NCBI GenBank assembly: GCA_900540705.1
Contig: UQGR01000012.1
Span: forward strand, 1 to 43,483
Direction of reading: 5' to 3'
Length of the DNA stretch: 43,483 bases
DNA from: an uncultured Mollicutes bacterium
Lineage (GTDB): Bacteria; Bacillota_I; Bacilli_A; Acholeplasmatales; Anaeroplasmataceae
Shown here piece after piece: positions 25,798-32,875 of the stretch. The position numbers were made by a program, and so were the translations under genes. The notes under the pieces were generated by a model. That model searched no databases, was not told the DNA's origin, and saw nothing but the letters and a program-made list of their open reading frames with translations. Every line of letters starts with the position of its first letter. Position 1 is the first letter of the stretch.

Positions 25798-25826
25798 ATA
25801 ATATAACAAAATAACAAAAATTTCAA
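25798..25826 (-). promoter_or_regulatory. Promoter of the SAP-like/mutS operon
   Basis: Minus strand TTGAAA (25826-25821), 17-bp spacer, TATTAT (25803-25798); TATAAT also occurs 3 bp later. It lies ~35 bp before the start codon. Apart from this and the pfl terminator, the 259-bp gap to the next gene shows only AT-rich sequence. Confidence 0.65.
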
Positions 25827-25978
25827 GGATATAACCAGGGTTTATAAAAAAAACACCACAAATTTTAACTAAAAATTGCAAATCTTTGAGCTATAATATT
25901 TCAAGGTTTCTATTAAAAATTTAAGTTTTTTAAATTTCTCTTTAAAGAAAGCGGCTAGCTTATTAAATCCTAGTTAAA

Positions 25979-26011
25979 GAAAAAGGATGCCAGTTTATCC
26001 TAGGCATCCTT
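25979..26011 (-). terminator. Terminator of the split pfl operon
   Basis: Stem AAGGATGCC / GGCATCCTT (9 bp, 11-nt loop; 25983-26011) followed on the minus strand by TTTC, 12 bp after the stop of the glycyl-radical subunit. Confidence 0.85.
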
Positions 26012-26022
26012 CCAATATTTAT

Positions 26023-26253
26023 TTACATAGCATCATGAATGGTACGATTGATTACATCATCCTGCTGTTCTTTGGTTAACTTAATAAAATTAACAGCATA
26101 CCCAGAAACACGGACGGTTAGCTGAGGATACTTCTCAGGGTGCTTCTGAGCATCAAGCAAAGTTTCCCGATTAAAAACATTCACATTCAAATGATATCCA
26201 CCATCTGCCACATAGGCATCTAGCATCTGTACTAAATTATCTACTCTAGACAT
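26023..26253 (-). CDS. grcA: Separate glycyl-radical C-terminal subunit of pyruvate formate-lyase (GrcA-like)
   Basis: The 76-aa product equals the last part of a normal PFL: NLVQMLDAYVADGGYHLNVNVFNRE, then VRVSGYAVNF with Gly51 as the radical-bearing glycine, and TKEQQDDVINRT near the end. It begins 15 bp after the pflB stop in the same reading frame. It has its own perfect AGGAGG 6 bp before ATG. In Escherichia coli the homologous GrcA/YfiD is a spare part that repairs oxygen-cleaved PFL. Here it seems to be the only such domain next to a truncated pflB, so it is likely an obligate subunit (inference). Confidence 0.92.
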   Translation of the reverse strand: MSRVDNLVQMLDAYVADGGYHLNVNVFNRETLLDAQKHPEKYPQLTVRVSGYAVNFIKLTKEQQDDVINRTIHDAM

Positions 26254-26268
26254 AATTTCCTCCTAAAT

Positions 26269-28296
26269 TTATTCGTCTTTTCCTAAAGACTGTGGTGTTA
26301 CAGAGAAGGTATTTGATATACCATCTCTAGAATATTCATAAGGCAGCTTAGCAACAGACTCAAGTGATGCTAAGGCTCCATTTGAGTCACGTCCATGCAT
26401 TGGGTTCGCCCCTGGTGCTAGTGGTTCTCCAGCCTTGCGTCCATCTGGTGTATTTCCAGTCTTCTTTCCATAAACTACATTTGATGTGATGGTTAAAATA
26501 GACATGGTTGGAATGGACTCTCGGTAGGTATAATGTTTCTTAATTTTATTCATAAAGCTCTTGACAAGCCATACGGCAATCTCATCTACACGGTCATCGT
26601 TATTCCCGTATTTTGGAAAGTCTCCTTCTGTTTTAAAATCTGTGATGATACCAAACTCATTACGAATTGGGGTAACACGTGCATATTTAATGGCAGACAA
26701 GGAATCTACTGCACAGGATAGTCCTGCAATTCCTGTTGCAAAAAATCTGCCAACCTTAGTATCATGGAGAGCCATTTCTAAAGCCTCATAAGAATACTTA
26801 TCATGCATATAGTGGATGAGGTTAAGGGTATTTACATATAGACCTGCCAACCACTCCATCATCTGCTCATATTTATCGATAACCTCTTCATATTTTAAAG
26901 GCTCATCTGAGGTGATAGCCTCAAATTTTGGAGACACCTGTAAAGGACGTCCTGTTTTTTTATCAAGCATCAGCTCATCTTTTCCACCATTTAACGCATA
27001 TAAAAGACATTTTGCCAAATTGGCTCTCGCTCCAAAAAACTGCATATCCTTACCGACACGCATAGAGGAAACACAGCAAGCGATACAATAGTCATCTCCC
27101 ATTTCTGGACGCATTAAATCATCAGACTCATATTGAATAGAAGAGGTCTTAATGGAAATATCTGCACAAAACCTCTTAAAGTTTAATGGTAAATTTTTAC
27201 TCCAAAGAACTGTCAAATTTGGTTCAGGAGCTGGACCTAAATTTACTAGGGTATGGAGGATTCTAAAGGAATTTTTGGTAACTAAGGTTCTACCATCTGT
27301 CCCCATTCCGCCAATAGATTCCGTAACCCAGGTTGGATCTCCAGAGAATAATTCATTATAGGATTGAATTCTCATAAATTTAACGATACGAAGCTTCATT
27401 ACAAAATGGTCCATCAGCTCCTGAGCTTCTTCTTCTGTTAGAATTCCCTTTTCTAAATCTCTTTCAATATAAATATCTAAGAAGGTTGAGTTACGGCCAA
27501 TGGACATAGCTGCCCCATTTTGATCCTTAACAGCACCTAAGTATCCAAAATAAAGAGCTTGAATTGCCTCTTGCGCTGTAGTCGCAGGAAGAGAAATATC
27601 ACAGCCATAGGCAAGCGCCATTTCCTTTAAAGCCTTTAAGGCCTTAATCTGCTCAGAAAGCTCCTCTCTATCCCTGATTTTATCAGGAAGCATCTCTCCA
27701 TCAATCAAGGACTTATCTAATTCCTTTTGATGGATTAGATAATCCACACCATATAAGGCAACTCTTCGGTAGTCTCCAATAATACGGCCTCTTCCATAGG
27801 TATCTGGCAAACCAGTCAAAATATGAGCTGAACGAGCCGCTCTCATTTCTGGTGTATAGGCATCATAAACACCATCGTTATGCGTTTTCCGATACTTTGT
27901 AAAAATCTCTTTTACCCGGTCTGTCACCTGATACCCATACATTTCACAGGCCTGAACAGACATTTTAATTCCTCCAAATGGCTGTAAAGCCCGTTTAAAA
28001 GGTTCATCGGTCTGCAAACCAACAATCTTTTCTAAATTTTTATCTAAATACCCAGGCTTATGACTGGTAAGTGTGGAAATGATATCTGTATCCGCGTTTA
28101 AAACACCACCAGCTTCTCTTTCCCTTTTAGATAAGTCTAATATAATATCCCAAAGCTTCTTGGTAGCCTCTGTTGGACCAGCTAAAAAGCTTGCATCTCC
28201 CTCATATGGTTTATAGTTTCTCTGGATAAAGTCGCGAACGTTGACTTCGTCATTACACCACTTTCCAGGAATAAACCCTTCCCATCCTTTGTACAT
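26269..28296 (-). CDS. pflB: Pyruvate formate-lyase catalytic subunit lacking the glycyl-radical domain
   Basis: The 675-aa product converts pyruvate and CoA to acetyl-CoA and formate. It aligns with ordinary PFL from MYKGWEGFIPGKWCNDEVNVRDFI to the end GISNTFSVTPQSLGKDE. The catalytic cysteine pair Cys407-Cys408 is in IACCVSSMRVGKDMQFFGARAN. Normal PFLs are ~750 aa; the last ~75 residues with the radical glycine are encoded by the next gene. The two stops between them (TAA and TAG, same frame) make a simple sequencing error unlikely. It has its own promoter downstream of the thioredoxin-like gene. Confidence 0.95.
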   Translation of the reverse strand: MYKGWEGFIPGKWCNDEVNVRDFIQRNYKPYEGDASFLAGPTEATKKLWDIILDLSKREREAGGVLNADTDIISTLTSHKPGYLDKNLEKIVGLQTDEPFKRALQPFGGIKMSVQACEMYGYQVTDRVKEIFTKYRKTHNDGVYDAYTPEMRAARSAHILTGLPDTYGRGRIIGDYRRVALYGVDYLIHQKELDKSLIDGEMLPDKIRDREELSEQIKALKALKEMALAYGCDISLPATTAQEAIQALYFGYLGAVKDQNGAAMSIGRNSTFLDIYIERDLEKGILTEEEAQELMDHFVMKLRIVKFMRIQSYNELFSGDPTWVTESIGGMGTDGRTLVTKNSFRILHTLVNLGPAPEPNLTVLWSKNLPLNFKRFCADISIKTSSIQYESDDLMRPEMGDDYCIACCVSSMRVGKDMQFFGARANLAKCLLYALNGGKDELMLDKKTGRPLQVSPKFEAITSDEPLKYEEVIDKYEQMMEWLAGLYVNTLNLIHYMHDKYSYEALEMALHDTKVGRFFATGIAGLSCAVDSLSAIKYARVTPIRNEFGIITDFKTEGDFPKYGNNDDRVDEIAVWLVKSFMNKIKKHYTYRESIPTMSILTITSNVVYGKKTGNTPDGRKAGEPLAPGANPMHGRDSNGALASLESVAKLPYEYSRDGISNTFSVTPQSLGKDE

Positions 28297-28321
28297 GAAT
28301 AATAACCTCTTTCTCTCTTTA

Positions 28322-28341
28322 GATAGTTTCGACTAACTATC
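28322..28341 (-). promoter_or_regulatory. Inverted repeat at the start of the pflB transcript
   Basis: GATAGTT-TCGACT-AACTATC, a perfect 7-bp inverted repeat, lies 8-27 bp downstream of the pflB -10. It would be an operator overlapping +1 or a 5'-end stem-loop that protects the mRNA. The Rex consensus TTGTGA-N6-TCACAA is not matched. Confidence 0.45.
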
Positions 28342-28348
28342 CTCCTGC

Positions 28349-28377
28349 ATTATAGCAAATACAGGAAATAAAATCAA
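28349..28377 (-). promoter_or_regulatory. Promoter of pflB
   Basis: Minus strand TTGATT (28377-28372), 17-bp spacer, TATAAT (28354-28349), with TG one base before the -10 (extended -10). This looks strong, as expected for an abundant enzyme. Confidence 0.85.
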
Positions 28378-28421
28378 TAGAAACTCCTGATATTTTTAAC
28401 TTTATTAAGAATAATTCTTAA

Positions 28422-28751
28422 TTATTTACAAGCTTTTTCCTTGATTTCCGAAATTTTAGCATCAAGCCAAATCTCTAAAATTTCTTCTGGCTGATAGCCC
28501 TTGCATTTGGCATAAACATGCTCATTTTCCATCACTAAAATGGTAGGCACTCCCTCTACTCCCAGTTCTCTAATCAGGGGCATTGTTTCCTCTGTCGCCT
28601 CCAAATGGTGGAGCATACAATCGGAACGAGGCATGATGAGGCGGTGTAATATGGGCATTAGGGTAAGACAATTTGCACAAGATTCCCCTGATACCTCCAC
28701 AACGGATATGCCTTGGAAAGCCTCCTTATAATTTTTCATCGTTAAAATCAT
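28422..28751 (-). CDS. Thioredoxin-fold protein with a CxxC site
   Basis: The 109-aa product has a thioredoxin-like layout. VVEVSGESCANCLTLMPIL carries C-x2-C (Cys25-Cys28, reading CANC instead of CGPC), and GVEGVPTILVMENEHV carries the cis-Pro loop. It lacks the usual Trp before the CxxC. TAGGAGA lies before the ATG. It sits between pflA and pflB, on the same strand. A role as reductant or protector of the oxygen-sensitive PFL/PflA pair is a guess from position. Confidence 0.75.
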   Translation of the reverse strand: MILTMKNYKEAFQGISVVEVSGESCANCLTLMPILHRLIMPRSDCMLHHLEATEETMPLIRELGVEGVPTILVMENEHVYAKCKGYQPEEILEIWLDAKISEIKEKACK

Positions 28752-28772
28752 TTTCTATCTCCTACTTCATTT

Positions 28773-29489
28773 TTAAATTCCCAGGAGTTCCTTAGCGTGC
28801 CGAATTTCATCCTTTGTCGGAACGGAAACACCCTCTAAAGGATAAGGAATCCCAAGGCTTTTATACTTGATTTCTCCCATGGTATGATAAGGCAGCACCT
28901 CTATTTTTTGAACAGTGGACAGCGTTGCTACAAACTCCTTAAGCGCGATAAGATATTCATCCTTAAGGGTGATTCCAGGAACAATGACATGGCGAATCCA
29001 CATAGGAATTCCATGGTCTGATAAGAATCTAGCAAAGGCCAAAATATGCTCATTGGTCATCCCTGTCAAAGCTTTGTGTTCCTTAGAATCGATATGCTTA
29101 ATATCTAGTAAAAATAAATCCGTATAGGCAATGAGCTCCTCATACTTCTTCCTATCCTGAGAATGAAAGGTTGCTCCTGAGGTATCACAGGCTGTATGAA
29201 TTCCTTCTTTTTTAAAGGCTTTCATCAGTTCAATCACAAAATCCAGTTGTAACAGAGGTTCTCCGCCAGTAACGGTAATTCCCCCATTTGCTCCAAAATA
29301 TCTTCGGTATTTTAAAGCCTCCTTCACAATCTCCTCAACCTCATATTCCTTTGCGCCTGCCATCGTCCAGGTATCTGGATTATGGCAATACTTACAGCGT
29401 AAAGGACACCCTTTTAAAAAAATTACAAAACGAATCCCAGGGCCATCTACCGTTCCAAAGGATTCAAAAGAATGTATGTATCCTTTCAT
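28773..29489 (-). CDS. pflA: Pyruvate formate-lyase activating enzyme
   Basis: This 238-aa radical SAM enzyme uses SAM to abstract hydrogen from the PFL glycine and create the glycyl radical. The cluster motif is C28-x3-C32-x2-C35 in GCPLRCKYCHNPDTW, followed by GGITVTGGEPLLQ, the SAM-contacting GGE motif. The N-terminal GYIHSFESFGTVDGPGIRFVIF is typical of activases. Its ATG overlaps the stop of the upstream DHH gene. Here its substrate glycine would be on the separate small subunit. Confidence 0.96.
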   Translation of the reverse strand: MKGYIHSFESFGTVDGPGIRFVIFLKGCPLRCKYCHNPDTWTMAGAKEYEVEEIVKEALKYRRYFGANGGITVTGGEPLLQLDFVIELMKAFKKEGIHTACDTSGATFHSQDRKKYEELIAYTDLFLLDIKHIDSKEHKALTGMTNEHILAFARFLSDHGIPMWIRHVIVPGITLKDEYLIALKEFVATLSTVQKIEVLPYHTMGEIKYKSLGIPYPLEGVSVPTKDEIRHAKELLGI

Positions 29490-30430
29490 AGTTCACCTAA
29501 CAATCGATCAAAGTCCTGTATTACCAAATCTACCTCTTCCCAAGTTGAAAGTGTTGCACCACAAGCCAAATCATGGCCTCCACCACCATATTTTTTGGCA
29601 ATATCAACGATGCTTGTCTCTCTAGATCTAAACTCTCCGACAATCTTATTATTCGCAATATCAAGCGTAAAATTACACCAAATTGGAATTTCTTTTATCC
29701 CAGCCATTACACCGACCATTCCTCTAGAGATGTCAAAGAAATCCACCTTATATTTTTCAAAGACCTCTTTTCCATTTTTCAAATAGGCAACTCCATGCTC
29801 TGTTGTTGCAAATCGAGCTGCAAACCAGTTCTTCATTTGACGCTCCGCAAGTCCCTCTGTATATAAGTTTTTATAGATGAACTCTTTATCAGCACCTAGC
29901 TTCAAAAGCTTACCTGCTAAAATCAAGGTATCTCCTGTTGTTTCTCCATATTGAAATCTACCACTATCCGTAACAATTCCCCCATAAAAGGCAGTGGCTG
30001 CTTCCTTTGGAATTTGATAGCCTCTTTCTAATAGAAGTTCTGGAATATATTCACTAACCGCTATTTTAGTGCTATCACACAAAACATTATCGGTAATATC
30101 GCTTGGATTTTTATGATGGTCTATTACAAATACTTCTTTAGCCAGCTTATAGCGTTCATCACTTACCATATGAGAAACTGCAACATCTGTAATGATGACT
30201 AACGCATTTTCATAAACACAATCCTCTATCTCATCCATTTCTCCTAAGAAGGCATATCTTGCACTCATATCGCCAACCATATAAATACTTTTATGCGGAT
30301 AAGCCGCCTTCAAAACTATAGCCAACCCTCTTTGACTTCCTAACGCATCCAAATCTGGGCGAGAATGCCGGTGCAGAATAATGGTATCATAGGCTTCTAT
30401 TGCTAAAAATAATTTATCTTTCATCTTCAT
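29486..30430 (-). CDS. nrnA: DHH-family phosphoesterase, NrnA-like (nanoRNase/pAp phosphatase)
   Basis: The 314-aa product carries DHH motifs: HRHSRPDLDALGS (motif I), ITDVAVSHM (II), VIDHHKNPSD (III, the DHH), then YGGIVTDSGRFQ. The DHHA1 end is GEFRSRETSIVDIAKKYGGGGHDLACGA. NrnA enzymes degrade 2-5-nt RNAs and dephosphorylate pAp. I place the start at the ATG at 30430, after AGGAGA, and not at the longer frame's start at 30469. Its stop overlaps pflA, so the two genes are co-translated. Confidence 0.9.
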   Translation of the reverse strand: MKMKDKLFLAIEAYDTIILHRHSRPDLDALGSQRGLAIVLKAAYPHKSIYMVGDMSARYAFLGEMDEIEDCVYENALVIITDVAVSHMVSDERYKLAKEVFVIDHHKNPSDITDNVLCDSTKIAVSEYIPELLLERGYQIPKEAATAFYGGIVTDSGRFQYGETTGDTLILAGKLLKLGADKEFIYKNLYTEGLAERQMKNWFAARFATTEHGVAYLKNGKEVFEKYKVDFFDISRGMVGVMAGIKEIPIWCNFTLDIANNKIVGEFRSRETSIVDIAKKYGGGGHDLACGATLSTWEEVDLVIQDFDRLLGEL

Positions 30431-30505
30431 TTTCTTTCTTCTCCTATCTTTATAAATTAGTATGCTCAAATTATTATCTCTTCTTATTTAATTCATTTGC
30501 CTTTT

Positions 30506-30511
30506 ATTATA
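30506..30511 (-). promoter_or_regulatory. Extended -10 promoter for nrnA-pflA
   Basis: TATAAT on the minus strand with TG one base before it, about 75 bp upstream of the nrnA start. No good -35 at 17 bp (AT-rich sequence). Confidence 0.5.
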
Positions 30512-30542
30512 ACATAGATATAAAATTTTTTTATGTTTTTCT

Positions 30543-30571
30543 TTTACTAAGAAACAAAAAAATTGTATAAT
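30543..30571 (+). promoter_or_regulatory. Promoter of the FHA-ABC transporter genes
   Basis: TTTACT (30543-30548), 17-bp spacer, TATAAT (30566-30571), 23 bp before the ATG; AGGTGGGG acts as ribosome-binding site. Confidence 0.7.
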
Positions 30572-30594
30572 GAAATAGAAAGGTGGGGTAAAAC

Positions 30595-32028
30595 ATGTAT
30601 TTCAAGATAGAAAAATCACTAAATGACTTTTATTTTATCGATGTGGAAGATAAGGATACACTTCTTTTAGGAAATAAAAAAGATATCCCTTTGGAGACAG
30701 AAGGGCAAATCACCTTTTTAAAGCTGGAGGATGGCTGGTTTTTTAAAAATGAGCTAGGCTATAAGGTATGGTATGGCTTTCATAGAATTAGTGGAAAGCA
30801 TATTTACCACTTAAAACATCATAAGCCTCTAAAAATAAAGGGGGTAAAGATTACCCTAATTCATTCTCTACCCTATCGTCCCTTTGTTCCTGCGAAGGGA
30901 ATGAAATACACTAGAGATTTAACTCAAAACACTTCCTTTACCATTGGGCGTGACCCTCTTGCAGATTTAGTGATTGATAGTCCCCTCTTAAATAAAAAAA
31001 ATACTCGAATCATCTATGATAACAACGCCTTTTGGATTGAAGACTTAGGAAGTCCCAATGGGATGCTGATCAACGATAAAAAGATGCGCAGCAAGAAGCT
31101 TGAGGATGGCGATATCATTAAAATCCCTGCTGCCTGCTTCATGTATTATCAAAGGAAGCTATTGTGGGCAACACCAAAGGATGGAGTAAGAATTGATGTT
31201 TGCCACGTTTCCAAGCAGGTCACAGATGGCCTTAAACCTACTCCTATTAAAATCCTAAATGATATCACCTTCACCATCAATGCTGGAGAATTTGTGGCAA
31301 TCGTAGGGGGAAGTGGGGCTGGAAAAACAACTCTGCTTGACGCCATTACAGCCAAAAGAAAGTGCACCTCAGGCTCCATCTATTATGATTTGAATCATTA
31401 CTATCGCTTTCAACAGAGCTATCAAAAGATTGTTGGCTATGTACCCCAAAAGGATATCATGCATGAGGATTTAACAGTAAAAAAGACCCTCTACTACTAC
31501 TCATTCATCAAAATGAAGCATAGACTTTCGAAAAAAGAAATCCTAGAACGGATTGACCAGGTACTAGAGGATGTCTCTTTGACAGAAAAGAAAAATTTGA
31601 AGGTATCCAAGCTTTCTGGAGGACAGAAAAAAAGAGTCAGCATCGCGATGGAGCTGATGACTAACCCTAAGGTTTTATTTCTAGATGAGCCAACGAGTGG
31701 TCTATCTCCAGATTTAGACTATGAAATTATGGAGCTTCTTTATAATATTTCTAGGAAAGGTAGAACGGTGGTAGTGATTACCCATAATATGGAAAATGTG
31801 GATCGCTGTGATAAGCTTGCTTTCCTAGGAGTTGGTGGTAGACTATGCTATTTTGGAGCACCTGCCAAAGCCTATACCTTCTTTAAATATCGTAAATTTG
31901 GACCGATTTTTTCACTGCTATCCTCTAAGGAAAATAGCCTGCATTATGAGCAGCAATTTAAAGCATCCAAGGAATATAAAAAAATGAGCCTAGAGCTTGA
32001 AAATCTATATAAGGAGGAGGAACTATGA
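30595..32028 (+). CDS. ABC transporter ATPase with N-terminal FHA domain
   Basis: The 477-aa product has a poorly defined N-terminal region (1-110) and an FHA-like domain (FTIGRDPLADLVIDSP, then IEDLGSPNGMLINDKKM; about 115-180). The ABC ATPase has Walker A GGSGAGKTT (238-246), signature LSGGQKKRVSIAMEL, Walker B VLFLDEPTSGL and an H-loop ITHNM. The ABCG-like nucleotide domain is linked to FHA as in cyanobacterial and actinobacterial exporters. The usual FHA phosphothreonine-contacting Ser/His are not clear (LLNKKNTRI), so phosphopeptide binding is uncertain. The substrate is unknown. It overlaps the permease gene by 4 bp. Confidence 0.88.
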   Translation: MYFKIEKSLNDFYFIDVEDKDTLLLGNKKDIPLETEGQITFLKLEDGWFFKNELGYKVWYGFHRISGKHIYHLKHHKPLKIKGVKITLIHSLPYRPFVPAKGMKYTRDLTQNTSFTIGRDPLADLVIDSPLLNKKNTRIIYDNNAFWIEDLGSPNGMLINDKKMRSKKLEDGDIIKIPAACFMYYQRKLLWATPKDGVRIDVCHVSKQVTDGLKPTPIKILNDITFTINAGEFVAIVGGSGAGKTTLLDAITAKRKCTSGSIYYDLNHYYRFQQSYQKIVGYVPQKDIMHEDLTVKKTLYYYSFIKMKHRLSKKEILERIDQVLEDVSLTEKKNLKVSKLSGGQKKRVSIAMELMTNPKVLFLDEPTSGLSPDLDYEIMELLYNISRKGRTVVVITHNMENVDRCDKLAFLGVGGRLCYFGAPAKAYTFFKYRKFGPIFSLLSSKENSLHYEQQFKASKEYKKMSLELENLYKEEEL

Positions 32029-32840
32029 GACTTACTGCCAAAGCCCGCATGAATTTGCTACATTTTAGAGCGATGACTAGACGCTATATCTCCATCATTC
32101 TAAGTGATAAGCTTTCCTTACTGACTCTTTTTTTACAGGCCCCTTTGATGCTTCTCATCATCTTCCTTACCTGTTCTAAGGAATTTACCTACTTTGATGC
32201 AATGATGACGCTTTTCGTCATTGTGACAGTCGCTATCACTATGGCAATCCTAAATTCCTACCGAGAGGTATGCAAGGAAAGGGAAATCCTGAAAAGGGAA
32301 TACGACGCCGGACTAGATAGTATCTCCTACATTATGAGTAAGATTACAGTCCAAAGCATCATCTGCCTACTTCAAACTATCATCATAGTTTCTGGTGTTC
32401 TCGCCTTTATCAATTTTAATTTTACAGAGGATCGGATGGTTTTCCAAATCCTACTCTTCTATGTCATTATCTTTTTGACCTATTTGGCAGCCACATCCTT
32501 TGGAATCCTAATTTCCAGTGTACTAAAAAGCAGTGAAAGTGCTGTGTTACCTGTTTTATTTATCATTATCTCTCAGGTGGTTCTATCTGGAGCCTTGATG
32601 GATTTACCCAAAAATATTGAATGGCTCTCCTCTATAACCATTGCGAAATGGTCATTAGGAGCTCTAGGTGAAGTATTTGACATTCGTGGTCTTGCCCAAA
32701 ACTACCAGTTTGGACCACAACCGCTTAGAGCCATATACAAAACTCCCTTTGCTGCAGGGATTTGTGTATTGATAGGAATCATAGTTATCTGTTGTATCCT
32801 ATCTATTCTAAGCATCAAGCGAAATGTCTATCGAAAATAA
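32025..32840 (+). CDS. ABC-2 type permease partner of the FHA-ABC ATPase
   Basis: The 271-aa product has about six membrane segments. NSYREVCKEREILKREYDAGLDSISYIMSKI matches the cytoplasmic coupling-helix region of ABCG/ABC-2 permeases. SSESAVLPVLFIIISQVVLSGALMDLP is the typical conserved block before the last segments. Its start overlaps the ATPase stop (ATGA). Together they form a half-size exporter; in many organisms the two parts are fused in one chain. Confidence 0.88.
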   Translation: MRLTAKARMNLLHFRAMTRRYISIILSDKLSLLTLFLQAPLMLLIIFLTCSKEFTYFDAMMTLFVIVTVAITMAILNSYREVCKEREILKREYDAGLDSISYIMSKITVQSIICLLQTIIIVSGVLAFINFNFTEDRMVFQILLFYVIIFLTYLAATSFGILISSVLKSSESAVLPVLFIIISQVVLSGALMDLPKNIEWLSSITIAKWSLGALGEVFDIRGLAQNYQFGPQPLRAIYKTPFAAGICVLIGIIVICCILSILSIKRNVYRK

Positions 32841-32841
32841 C

Positions 32842-32872
32842 AAACCCCTCAATGCCAACCATTGAGGGGTTT
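32842..32872. terminator. Bidirectional terminator between the ABC permease and the L15-like membrane protein
   Basis: Perfect 13-bp stem AAACCCCTCAATG / CATTGAGGGGTTT with loop CCAAC. It lies 2 bp after the permease stop and 3 bp past the stop of the opposing gene. Confidence 0.95.
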
Positions 32873-32875
32873 ACT

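Noticed and set aside
26254..26268. pflB as a pseudogene broken by a point mutation
   Set aside because: Two in-frame stops plus a well-placed AGGAGG and ATG, with both parts fully conserved, point to a functional split.
28404..28422. AT-only inverted repeat as a terminator of the thioredoxin-like gene
   Set aside because: The stem is all A/T with a one-base centre and no T run; not convincing.
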